64,000 nt of DNA, taken from contig OZ234504.1 in NCBI GenBank assembly GCA_965153455.1, positions 7,006,001-7,070,000 of the forward strand, read 5' to 3'. Shown one piece after another: positions 35,227 through 45,986 of this stretch. Under the pieces are notes generated by a model. It saw nothing but the letters and a program-made list of their open reading frames with translations. It did no database searches and had not been told where the DNA came from. This DNA comes from Sphagnum compactum (Eukaryota; Bryophyta; Sphagnopsida; Sphagnales). Position 1 is the first letter of the stretch. The number at the start of each line of letters is the position of its first letter. A program made the translations under genes and the position numbers.

Positions 35227-37140
35227 CTTTCCACGATACCTTGTGAATACTTACCATCATTCTTAGGTGGTAAGTAATATACTTTACTGGAACCGGACTT
35301 GGACCTTGTTCTGGAAGTAGAACCAAAACTGAAACCAAAATTTTAGAGAATAATATTTTTTTGAAAAAAAGATGGGAGCTAGGGCTTAACCAAAGGTAAA
35401 TCAATAGATTAGTTATGTATGGCTACATCATTACATTACATTCTTTTTTGGCCATGTTGTTTACAAGTGTTTGTGATCATCTTTGCATTTTTTTTTTCCT
35501 CACACGTTTTGTTTCTAATTCTCTATTTGATTCTATGCATTGTTGCATTATTTGTTTTGTTATGTTGGATTTGTAATCATTTTAGATATTCCTTTGTTTC
35601 GTTTGTTTTCTTTGCATGTATTGGAGTTGGTCTTTGCATTTTGTTATGATGTGTTATTACAATTTTTTTGAATCATTTTGGAATATTGTATTGCAATCTT
35701 TTTTTGTTTTTATGTATTACATGGTTGTTTTAATTCTTGTGTTTCTTTGCACACAAACCTATAAGTGAATCTTGTCATTTATTGTCATTTGTTGTTGCAT
35801 TTTTTTAGTTTAGGTTATTTTCATGTCATAAGATCACATCATGTTTTTTTGTTTTTTATGTGCATTGTTACAACCTTATAGGGTTGTTCTATAATTTCCT
35901 TTGCATGTTGTGTCAATTTTTTCTTTTTTTTTTCTGCATGTTGTGTCTGGGTTGGCATTGATACACTATTATTGCTTCACATGATCTTATAACATTATGT
36001 CATATTTTTCATTTTGTGCCAAAGCATGCTTTGTGTGAATGGCTCACCCTACTTTTTGTAGAATCCTTTTATATACATATAAATGTGTTAATGCTTGTGT
36101 TTTTGCTATCTGGCAAAATATGTCTTGAAGTAAGCATTCACATTCGAGTTTGAGTATTATTAAAAAAAAAAATTCTAAGATTTTTTTGTGATTTTTTTTG
36201 TTTTGTTTTTGCAATATCAACTATTGATGAACCAACTACAAAAGAAAGTTGTGTTTTGAGGTTTTGTAGATCTTGTTATTGAAAAAGTGATTGATATTTT
36301 GCCTACATTAACTACAATGCTTCATTTCATTTTTTTATTTGACTCATTGTCGTCTCTGTCCTTCTTCTAGTTTCAAAAATTCCAAACGCGACCTTCCACA
36401 ACTAGAGTGTCCAAAAGTTGTAGAAGCTAACAATGTTATGTGGCATCCAAAAGTTTGTAGAAACAAAAAACAATATATGGCGTCCGAAGGTTGCAAAATC
36501 AAACAACGCTACTATGAATGTTTTCTACGCATTTCTTTTCTTTTTAGTATTATTGTAGTCAATCCTATAAAACACAATGATCAACAAGTTTTTCATTTGG
36601 ATTTCACCTTTACACTGAATATAGGAAAATCACAGCTTCCCATCCTTCTTGTGAAATAGCGTCGTGTACAAATTTCCAACCTCTCAATGCTTCTCCTTCA
36701 TTTCCATATTTCTTCTTATATTTATTCTGATGTATGCCTGCCTTATAGGGAGTAACAGGTAAACATCACGTCGTTCGAGTGATCATCTTATAAGCATAGT
36801 GACGTGTTAAATGTTATCTCATTCTACATTTTGATTTCCTCCATGCATTGTTTACATTTAGATACCATAGTCACTCATCCAATTGAGTAGCAAAGAATGA
36901 AATTTTAATACCGAATTACTAGAAGTCATTAAACAAGAAGAAAACTAGCTGTCTGAATTTCACCCCATGGACTTTTTGCCATTTCAATTACTGTCCATGA
37001 AACATGTTTTTTTAAGAATTTGCTTCTATTGTATCATTAACTTATTTCATCGATTTTTCTTTTGTGATGTCAAATTTCGTAGTCGATTCAATAACATGAC
37101 ATGAATCCATAGATTGAAATCCTCATAATGTCAAATCCCC
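30090..37140. other. Seven kilobases of AT-rich intergenic DNA, no gene recognised
   Basis: No coding region with family similarity was found. Small items seen: a protein-like 3' exon candidate on the minus strand at 31143-31240; T-rich tracts; an (AAT)n run at 35165-35226; a T/G-rich stretch at 35420-36200 that opens several hydrophobic reading frames by composition. The ORF at 31429-31638 (+) is unrecognised. Confidence 0.45.
35165..35226. repeat. (AAT/AAC)n microsatellite with self-complementary centre
   Basis: A run of AAT and AAC triplets turns into ATT triplets around AATAATATTATT (about 35200-35212), so the centre is self-complementary. Confidence 0.8.
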
Positions 37141-37167
37141 ATTACCTGACCATTATAGGGCCAATGG

Positions 37168-37183
37168 ACGATCTTAAGATCGT
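37168..37183. repeat. 16-bp perfect palindrome
   Basis: ACGATCTTAAGATCGT reads the same on both strands. It lies at the left edge of the degenerate minisatellite that precedes the DUF7869-type pseudogene. Confidence 0.8.
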
Positions 37184-37189
37184 GCAAAA

Positions 37190-37985
37190 TCAACCGGTCT
37201 AGTGGTCACCATGTTGACACTTAAGTAGATTGCCGCCTTCCAATTCCATCTTGAAAAAACAATTAGGCAATCGCCAATCGTCCATCTCACAACCATCTTT
37301 GGAAAACGACCTGGAAGCCGCTAGATCACCAACTTGAAGCATTTGTGAAAAAACAATCTGGTGGTCGCTAGATCCTTATTTCAAAATTGTTCGAGAAGAT
37401 GACCTAGCGGTCGCCTGATCAATAATTCAAAACCTTTGTGAGAAAACAATCTGGCAACTGTTAAATCGTCATCCCAAAACAACTCAAAAAAACAACTTGG
37501 CAGTTGCGAGACCGTCATTTTGAAAGTAGCTTGAGAAAACAATTAAGTGATCACAAAATCATTATCTCAAAAATAGTTCGAAAAGATGACCTGGTGGCCA
37601 CCAAATTGTCATCTTGAAAGAATCTCGAAAAGACGACTTGGCGACCGCTAGATCATAATCTCAAAATCATCTTGAAAAAATGATTTTGGCGACTGTTAGA
37701 TTGTAATTTCGAAAGCATTTCCAAAAAATGATATGGTGGCCACTAGATCGTCATCTTGAAAACATCTCTAGAAAACGATATTGTGGCCGCCAAATCATCA
37801 TCTCGAAATCATCTTAAGAAAATGATCTAACGTTCGCCATATTGTGAACCCCAGGACAATATCGAGAAAACGACCTGGTGGTTGCCAGATCATGACCATC
37901 ATGAAAAAACAACTTGGCGGCCACCAAATTGTCTTCACGCAACAATTTCGAGGATAACGATCTAGTGGCTACTAGATCGTAAATC
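37190..37985. repeat. Degenerate minisatellite of roughly 50-55 bp units
   Basis: Fifteen or so diverged units can be read. Each has the order (C/T)TAGATCGTCATCTCGAAA, then CATCTCGAGAAAACGACCTG, then GTGGCCGC/GGTGGCCACC. Many units end in a word close to GGTGGCCACC: 37201-37210, 37593-37602, 37735-37744 and 37915-37924. No long ORF crosses the array. Confidence 0.8.
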
Positions 37986-38232
37986 CCAAACTATGGAGTT
38001 TGTTTCCAAAGGATCAAGGATGACAATGGCAGATTCAATGGGTGAACCTTTATTTAAAAGGACTTTTAGGACATTATCTTTAATTAGATTTCAATGCCTT
38101 CTTACATACATTCTCAAGTATATTAAATATTTTAAGGAATGATAAAAGTTTACAAAAAATAATTCCAATTGATTGTAAATCTTTGAATTGAAATAACTAG
38201 TACCTTGTAACTTTATAACTTTTGAATGATAA

Positions 38233-41200
38233 ATGATAGAATCCAAATTGACTTTTTTAGATATGGTTAATTTTGAAGACTTGCATCGAAAAGAAGCTCC
38301 GCCAATAGGGCATAGTAGTTGGCACGGAAAGGAATGTAATCTTTTAGATCCTGAAGGTGTTTTCCTCGCAGGAGGTCGTGTTATAGCGTCTGACTCAAGA
38401 GAAGCAATTCTAGATGACATTCTTGGAGATGATCATATCAACTTGACCATTCTTTGTTGTCATAGAAACATTTCAGCGGTAATGATTGTTTAGAAATGGT
38501 TATTAGCTCAGACAACTATGGAAGGATTCTTGTTGAAGGAGTTTCTGTTTTCATACGATGAAAATTACGTACCTGATTTGGATGCAGAAGGAATGATTGG
38601 TGTTAAGAAAAAACAAACTTAAGTAAGAAAAAACGGAAGGAGATCGTGTCCTTAAATTTTGTTTCAAGGATAGAGAAGGTGCTGAGTGAAGAATCCTGTC
38701 ATGGTGTCGGGGCGGAAATGTGTTGTTCCTTAAATTGTTGTCAACATTTCCTTCACGAAATGATGGGATTGCTTAGACACGAATTCTGGAACAAGTCATT
38801 TGAGGAGAGATCTGCCCACATGTTGGATATTCCAAGAAGGCTGCATCAAAGAGGAGATTGCAACCGTGCAAAATTTGTGATGATTCAAGAAGGGGATGTT
38901 TGTGAAACTACTCGGTACAAAATCATGGGGATTTCTAGGTCAACTTACATGAGTCACAAGCAGGAAAACAAAAGGGGGTGTAGGATTCTACCACATCAAA
39001 ATAAGTGGAATTAGAAGCAGTGAGCCCCGACGATACATGCCGAATCAAACATTCAGTCCTTGATTGAATAGTGTGCTAATGTAATGTTGCATCAAATGAA
39101 GGGCATTGGCGATGGGAAACAAGATGTTTATCTCCTTCTTCTAGATACCTTGAGGACAATGTGGGAGTGTAGTGACCAAGTAAGCTTGGAATGCTTTATT
39201 TTCGTTGTGTTGTGTGAAGTCATGCTGTATTCTTTTCAATTAATGCTTCATCTAGTGGCCACCAGATCAAGTAATTATGTGTTTATTATCTCGTACAAAT
39301 TGACTATTCACAAAGTCTTGGAATCCTACAATCTCTTGATGGTTTGTTGACCTAGTGGTCACCAAGTCTACAGAGTAACATGGCCTTAATTGAAGTTGAA
39401 ATAAATATTTAACGTTCTTGTTTGTCTTTCTAATAATTGGTTTCTTCTACATGCCTACAGATTAGCAAGGAGTTGTAAATTGGAAGTATCTTGAAGTCTG
39501 CTATGAGCTGGTTGAAAAAGAAAAAACATCTGAATGTGGATGTGTGAAAGAGAAGATCTTGTTTTGCCAAGTGTACCATTTATGAATCCTTAAAAGAATT
39601 ACTATCCAAAACCAAAATAAACAACTTGAATGTGAAATAACATGAGCTTAAATTGAAGAAACATAACATTCACTAGGAATCTTGTTTGTGTCTATATCAC
39701 ACCTAAAGAGCTGAATTTATGTAATCTAAAAAAGATTTCTTATTTGTAATTCATGATAAGATGGACCATTATAAGATTGTTTTTCCTTGGTTTCAAGTGA
39801 AAAACAAAATGGTGTCCGGGCTGGGCCAATTGCTAGTGACATTGACTGGAATGATTGTTGATGGCCATGGGGACGAAGCTTTTGCTCAATATTCTAATGA
39901 ACTCTAGCCCAATGATCCTAATTTCTTGATTAGGTCATTTTTGTGCTTGTTTTATAGCCTTGAAAAGGAGTCAGTTAGGGAATCATGAGTTTTGTTTGAA
40001 TTTGAACCCCAAAACGCATTCTTCCAACAAATCCTGCAAGGAAGTTCCCATTGTTCGAATGTTTGAAGCCTGCAGACAAAATTGTAGGTGTGATGCCATT
40101 GCCAAGGAAGTTGTCTTTTCAAATGGACAATTGTGTGAAAGATAATAAGAATCATCACCTATTGTCATTTCTTTCCTTGCTAATTGCCCATGAAGTTTTT
40201 GAAGAAGTTCAATTGGGGTTTCTTGTAGTTGGGCACACACATGAAGATATTGATATTGACGGAAGTTTTAGATATTTGCCAAAAAAATTGAAAGAACAAA
40301 ATAATTATGTCATGATGAATTTGATGAGAACATTCATGTTTTTCCAAGATTGTCCATTCATTTTGCAACTCATTCAAAAAATCCTTGACTTCAAATCTTG
40401 GGTTAGTGGATATTTGAATGATGGCCTAAATGTCCTTGTCAATCATACGGAGTTGCATTTGTTTTGGTTTTCAGTGGACAAGGTAGGGTGGCTAGTGATG
40501 CAATATAAAGTATTTACTACTGATGTTTTGTGAAGCCCTAAAGGTGGCCCAGCCATACGATTGTGGAAGGAAGATGGCACCAAAATTGTTGGCGGGGGTT
40601 TTGAATCCTGTTCCATTTCGCCCAATATGAGGAAATGATGAATTGAAGGCAAGTGAAAAGGAAAGGTTCATTAGTAGCGGGATTTCAAAGTATATTGAGT
40701 TCTGGAAGTTTGGGATGTCGAAGGATGATTCATATCCTAGAGTTATGGGTCTTTATGTGAAATATTAAGAGAACATTTTGGAGCTATTATTAAGACCTAT
40801 CCCATAGTAGAATTTTGTTTTGTTGGAAGGCTTTTGGCCTTCTAACAATTGGAGAGCTAATTTTGATCACGCATCCATTCCTACCGTTGTTGATGTTGAC
40901 CCTAAAGATCCTGTCATCCCTCCATACTATGGGCCTAGAAGGATGTGCTTTTCTTTGAGCACTACTGCATACACGCCTTTTCATGACTTGTTTGTTCGTA
41001 GTTTTGTTCTTGTGCGGCCTTTAGACCTTATAGTCTATCCTATTTGGATGGGAATGGACGAAAGTGATGTTGTAAGAGATCAAGAAAATGAGAATTATAG
41101 GAAGGTCTATGTTCAATGGGGGGTTCTTGTGAGAAAGGGAGCCAAGAATGATGAGGAATTGTATCATAATTGTTGGTCGACCAAGTGGAAGAGTAATCAT

Positions 41201-41359
41201 GTAAACCCAAAACAATGGGTTGAAATATCTTTTGTCGTGTTTTCTTTTGTGGCTAAAAATTATACAACAATTAATTCCAGTATAAGTATTACTACGAGCC
41301 ATGCATCTAAGGCAAAAACTAATTTTGATGTAACTAACAATAACTCCTTTGCATTGTAA
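38233..41359 (+). pseudogene. Broken DUF7869-type gene (putative transposase)
   Basis: Successive frames read as one protein of the DUF7869 family seen in plants and animals, probably a transposon protein (inference). N-part at 38233-38490. Cys/His-rich part at 38646-39014 (CCSLNCCQHF, LDIPRRLHQRGDC, CETTRYKIMGISRSTYMS). At 39760-39960 there is IHDKMDH-like sequence. The core, reached by several frame changes, is 40051-40530 with MDNCVKDNKN and VVGHTHEDIDIDGSF, candidate acidic/His residues of an RNase H-like fold. The C-part is 40820-41359 (LEGFWPSNNWRANF, SFVLVRPLDLIVYPIW, YVQWGVLVRKG). An intron with donor GTAAGC near 39180 and acceptor CCTACAG near 39460 seems present. Several stops and frameshifts make it non-functional as written. 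Confidence 0.75.
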
Positions 41360-42020
41360 TTGTAGATTGAATTTTTTATGAACATGAAATAGAATTGTTG
41401 GTGCTATTTTATGGTCTCTATAGTAGGTTTAGTCTTTTTTTTAAATGGGATTTTCATGTTCTATAATATATTCAATTTGCATGTGTGCGTTCATTGAGAA
41501 AATATTAATGTTTTTCCTTTTTATAAACATTTCAATGTGCCAACCTTTTGTCAATATGGACATTGCTTGTTTTAAATTGTCATCTTAAGTGCGCATGAAG
41601 AACAACTAGAGGTGATATATTAAATTTTTTTAAAAAAATGTCATCGGTGGATGAAATTTTTGTCAATGTTTTGTGGCATTAATGAAATACGAAAAAAAAT
41701 GGCAATCATGTATTTAAATTTATGATTTGTGGTCGACAACGTCTAATCTTCATTTTAGCCAACTTGTTTAGTTTATACTAAATTCAACAAATTTTAATTT
41801 GAAAATATTGTTTGCAATTGACGATAGGAGGACGAAAATAATTACTCGAAATTTGGTGAGCACCACATTGGTTAAACTTTAGTTTACAAGTTTGAATTGA
41901 TTTAAAACATGTTTGAGTTTACACATTTTTCTGTAAATTTTATGCAAATTAATTAAAATATGTTTCAAATTCTAGTAATTCGGAAGCTACTAAACAATCA
42001 TATTGAATTTGAATGGAAAT
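41360..42020. other. AT-rich stretch 3' of the DUF7869-type pseudogene
   Basis: No gene is seen. It may be the 3' flank of the same element. Confidence 0.4.
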
Positions 42021-42029
42021 TCAAATTTT

Positions 42030-42325
42030 CATGAAAAATTATAATGCTTGTTGGCATGGTGGTAATTCCTCTTGTTTGGTGGCCACCAGACATATTCGAA
42101 ATTTGCACCATGTTGAATTTGATGTCAAATTCACTTTTTTCTTGAAAATTGATGAAATTACATGAAAACTTAGTTGAAATACATCTTATGTGGTGGCCAC
42201 TAGATGAATTTTGTTCCCCAACTTGTTGAATTTGGTGTCAAATTCAGGTTCTTGTTGAAATTTTTTGCAATTACATGAAAAGATGATTGAAATATGTCTT
42301 ATTTGGTGGCCACCAAATGTGTTTT
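42030..42325. repeat. Three-copy 114-bp tandem repeat with GGTGGCCACC palindromes
   Basis: GGTGGCCACC at 42078-42087, GGTGGCCACT at 42192-42201 and GGTGGCCACC at 42305-42314 are spaced 114 and 113 bp. Between them, TTGAATTTGRTGTCAAATTCA and AATTACATGAAAA recur. The same palindromic word occurs left of and inside the DUF7869-type pseudogene. Confidence 0.8.
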
Positions 42326-42329
42326 GGCT

Positions 42330-43690
42330 TCCTTTCGCATATTGAATTAAGTCCAGAATTAAAATTTAAGTTTGGAATTAATTAAATCTGTGTTATATAC
42401 ATGTAAAATTAATTACAAAGTTTCACATGTAAAATTTATTTCATCATGGAATTTAAATATTATTTGATCAAATGAAAGCATATTGAATTTTTGGCCCAAA
42501 TAAAATTATAAAAATTAATTAAATATTTTTAAATCTTTGAAGAAACACATTATATAATTAAATTATTTTATGAAATTAAAATATTTCAAAATGCAGATGT
42601 AGTTTAAATAAATAGTTAATAAATAAGTAGGCAAGTCATAAATAGGTATGTAAGCAATGAACTCAATTTTCAAATATTTAAATACATAAGTAGGTACTTA
42701 TAATGGAGAATGTTACTTTACTAGTTAGTCAAAAGAAACATAGTTAATCAAAAAAATTTGATTGTACAATCACATTGATCAAATTCAGGTAGTGATGCAA
42801 ACATGTTGTGAGGAACCATTTAGTCAAAGGGTGGAATCATTTTCATTTTCAAAACTTTCATGTGATTTTCACACACCAAATAAATTTTCCCAAATTAAAT
42901 GCAAATATGTTACATAATGTGTTTATCATCCATTTGATTTTTATTTTTTTCTATAATTTTTTAAAATGTGAAATTCTCTTGTAACATTAATTTGGCATGT
43001 TGTGTTTCAATGTTTAAATAAATTAATGTTAAGACAACAAATGACATGTATTTAACTATAGAATATCTTTATATGATACCAAATATTGCATTTAAGGTAC
43101 AATTTGACAATTATCCATGCAATTTTAAAAACTAAATATCCATGAACTATCCAAATAAACCTAATAATGCATCCAGTTATCATGAATTTGGAACTTGATC
43201 CTTATTTGTACACAAGAAAAAACATTTAAATTGTTAATTTTTTATAAAAATTATGTACTTTTAAAAGTCAAAAGCATGTCCAAAGTAGATTGATGAACTA
43301 GCCAAATTAAATAATATAATTTCATGTTATTTTCAATACTAGGCCATCATAATCATCAATATATGATTTTCCATGCATTTTGAAAATGAATGATTTAGTT
43401 GCACATATAATTGAAAGCGTTTTAAATTAAAAACACCTACTCAACATTATTTACTTGAGTCCTTGTATCATTTAAACAAGATAATGAATCATTTTGTAAT
43501 CACACAAGAATCATTGAAATGCAAATTTATTAATAGTTCAACATTGTCCATGAAACCAAACTACATTTAAATGCAAAAAACTCATATAATTCTTTTTCAA
43601 AGTCATAGGGGTGAAAGATTTTATGGCTATGAACCCATTCCTTGACTCCTTATGGCATGAATATACCTATATACACTTGTTCAATTGTTG
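42330..43690. other. Very AT-rich stretch, nothing recognised
   Basis: Long runs of AATTAAAT and TTTAAA-type sequence, with no open frame worth calling and no element ends. Confidence 0.5.
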
Positions 43691-43694
43691 TTCG

Positions 43695-44050
43695 CTCCAT
43701 TCTTCCATGCCATTGTGTTGGACATTTGATTCGAGCCTTTGTTGATTTGGGCACAAGCCTCTTTCAATTACAGTCCAAGCAAAGTAGAAGAGGGACCAAA
43801 TTAGTTGCTTGAGGATTTGCATTTCTACCATTGAGGTTGAACTTCATTCTACCATGCCATTTTTTTTGTGGGACATTTTGTTTGAGCTTTGTTGATTTTG
43901 TTGTTTTAGGATTTTCTTCTTCCATTGAGGTTGAACATCATTCTACCATGCCCTATTTTGTGGGACATCTTCATTTGAGCTTTGTTGATTTTGTTGTTTT
44001 AGGATTTACTTTTTTCATTGAGCATGAAGTCCATTTTTTCATGCAATTTT
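43695..44050. repeat. Tandem repeat with ATTGAGGTTGAAC and TTTGTTGATTT words
   Basis: Two close copies start near 43833 and 43925 (period about 92 bp) and a more diverged copy lies near 43700. Each has CATTCTACCATGCC, TTGTGGGACAT and GAGCTTTGTTGATTTTGTTG. The 79-codon open frame across it (43831-44070) is itself a two-copy repeat and is probably not a gene. Confidence 0.7.
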
Positions 44051-44389
44051 ATTTTATTTTATTGAACTAAGTTGTATTTGAATTGAATTTGAAAATTTTA
44101 TTTTCATTCTGGCCATATTTTTTGAAATTAAATTAAATTTCTTGGAATTGTTTGAATTTTCTATGTGGTGTATAGTAGTCAAAGGAGAGAGAATCATAAG
44201 AGAAAATCCAGTTTGTAAAGAAATTTGAGTATGGGGAAAATTATATATATTTTAATCACGAAAGTACCTTCCCAAAGTTGGAAGTTACTTTGCCAAGTTG
44301 TTTGGTAGCTTTTGTAGAAAAAATTTTCTCACGCCATCATTGGCCCAAAGAACACCCTAAAAGTATATTAAAAAATTCAATGCTTCTTT

Positions 44390-45025
44390 ACAAGCCTTAG
44401 GATTGCCGTTCTAGCTCTTGCATGTCTTTGTCCTCGGACTTCTTTCTTTGCATGTAACTAGTTTTGGTGTATTGTTCAAGTATTTTTGTGTATGATAAAG
44501 TAGAAGGGTATGAACATTCCCCAAATGAGGGGCGCCAATTGAGGGGATAGGTGAATCTCCATCTGGCCTTGTACTTTGGCCCTTGGTATTGTCCCTCACT
44601 CATGGGCTTTACCCATCATATTACTCGAGTCGAAGGTTATTATGAACACAAAAAAATATATGCAAATCATGAGACATAGGAGGGGGAGGGTTTCTATCCC
44701 TACACATTAAGAGTGGGAGGGATCTTAAACCTACATAAAGAGCCATATCAATTTTTCTAGTGTAGTTGGCAGGCATATTATAGGCTAAAGAAATTCCTCT
44801 GTGAAGGGTGGCCATTTCAAAAAATGAAACACTTGCTTGGGCAGCCGTTTCCATTTTTTGAAATGCCTACTTTCAGTTTGTTGTGTTTTTTCTTGTGATA
44901 CGTAGTGAGTATATCCACCAAGTATCATGGGGAAAAGAATAAAATATGTATAAAGATTGACACTGGTCTTTACACTCGATAAAGTGAACTTCACAAGATT
45001 TGGCCCTGCCCTTGGCTCCACATAA
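44390..45025 (-). other. Minus-strand open frames of unknown nature
   Basis: Three minus-strand frames (44397-44603, 44621-44854, 44785-45021) follow one another and have reasonable amino-acid composition, for example ARWRFTYPLNWRPSFGEC. I recognise no family, and no clear splice sites join them. They could be a decayed gene or retroelement. Confidence 0.2.
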
Positions 45026-45134
45026 GTGTGGGCCTTACAATTCAGGTTTTACCTTACACATAAGAATGATCTTTTTGAATTTGGTCTTTGTATTTGAAAA
45101 TCAACTCCCCAAGGAAAATCTCAAAGTTCAAATC

Positions 45135-45611
45135 TCAGGAATCTTACAAAAGCATAAGGTTGAATAGGGTAGGGTGTTCTAAGGAAGGGCTATTAGTCCA
45201 GGCCAAAAGTGGTGGCACCCAATTTTTGGAATAGAAATTTCCATGCAACTGAGAAGTTGTGTCGTGGAGTGAAGGTTGAAAAAGAATGGAAGATTACACC
45301 CAACACAAATAATCCTTCTTTTTCTTCTTCTTCTTCTTCTTAAGGACTTACAATTAATTAAGTTAACAAGTTAACCAAGTTAACAAATTTCACAGTTAAT
45401 TTCAGGAATCTTACAAAAGCATAAGGTTGAATAGTAGGGTGTTCTTAGGAAGGGCTATTAGTCCAGGCCAAAAATGGTGGCACCCAATTTTCGGAAGAGA
45501 ATTTCCATGCAACCAAGGAGAAGTCTCACCATGTAGTGAAGGTTGAAAAAGAATGGAAGATTATACCCAACACAAGTAATCCTTCTTTTTCTTATGAAGG
45601 AATTACAATGA
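45135..45611. repeat. Tandem duplication of 267 bp upstream of the GT77-like gene
   Basis: TCAGGAATCTTACAAAAGC at 45135 recurs at 45402. Both copies continue through GGGCTATTAGTCCAGGCC, GGTGGCACCCAATTTT, GAAGGTTGAAAAAGAATGG and AATCCTTCTTTTTCTT. The copies differ by small indels and substitutions. Short AAGTTAAC repeats sit between them (45359-45388). The right copy ends about 375 bp before the start codon. Confidence 0.85.
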
Positions 45612-45986
45612 TATGATAGAAAATGTACCTATTCCCAATATGTGGTGTGTTTGATAAATAAAGTTCTATAGGGTTTTGATGATGATGATGATGATTGTTT
45701 TTCTTCTTCTTCTGAAGGACTTACAATGATATGAATACAAAAACAAGGGCAAGTTGATCAAGTTCACATCAAAGAAAAGGGGGGACTAGAGAACAAAGAA
45801 CTTGAAATTTAGCTTGCTCCAAGCACTTTCAGGTTGGTTTGAAAATCAAGTCTAGAGAAGAGAAGATTTTTGTTTTGTAGAAGAATCATGTTATTCAATT
45901 TAGGGTTCCAGCACTTGTAGTAGCAGTAGTAGTTTTGAGTCTGATTTAGTACAGTTCGGTATTCTTATTGATTCAGGATCTGCATC

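Noticed and set aside
37190-37985. Possible CRISPR-like array
   Set aside because: Units are fully diverged with no constant repeat separated by unique spacers, and the DNA is plant nuclear sequence.
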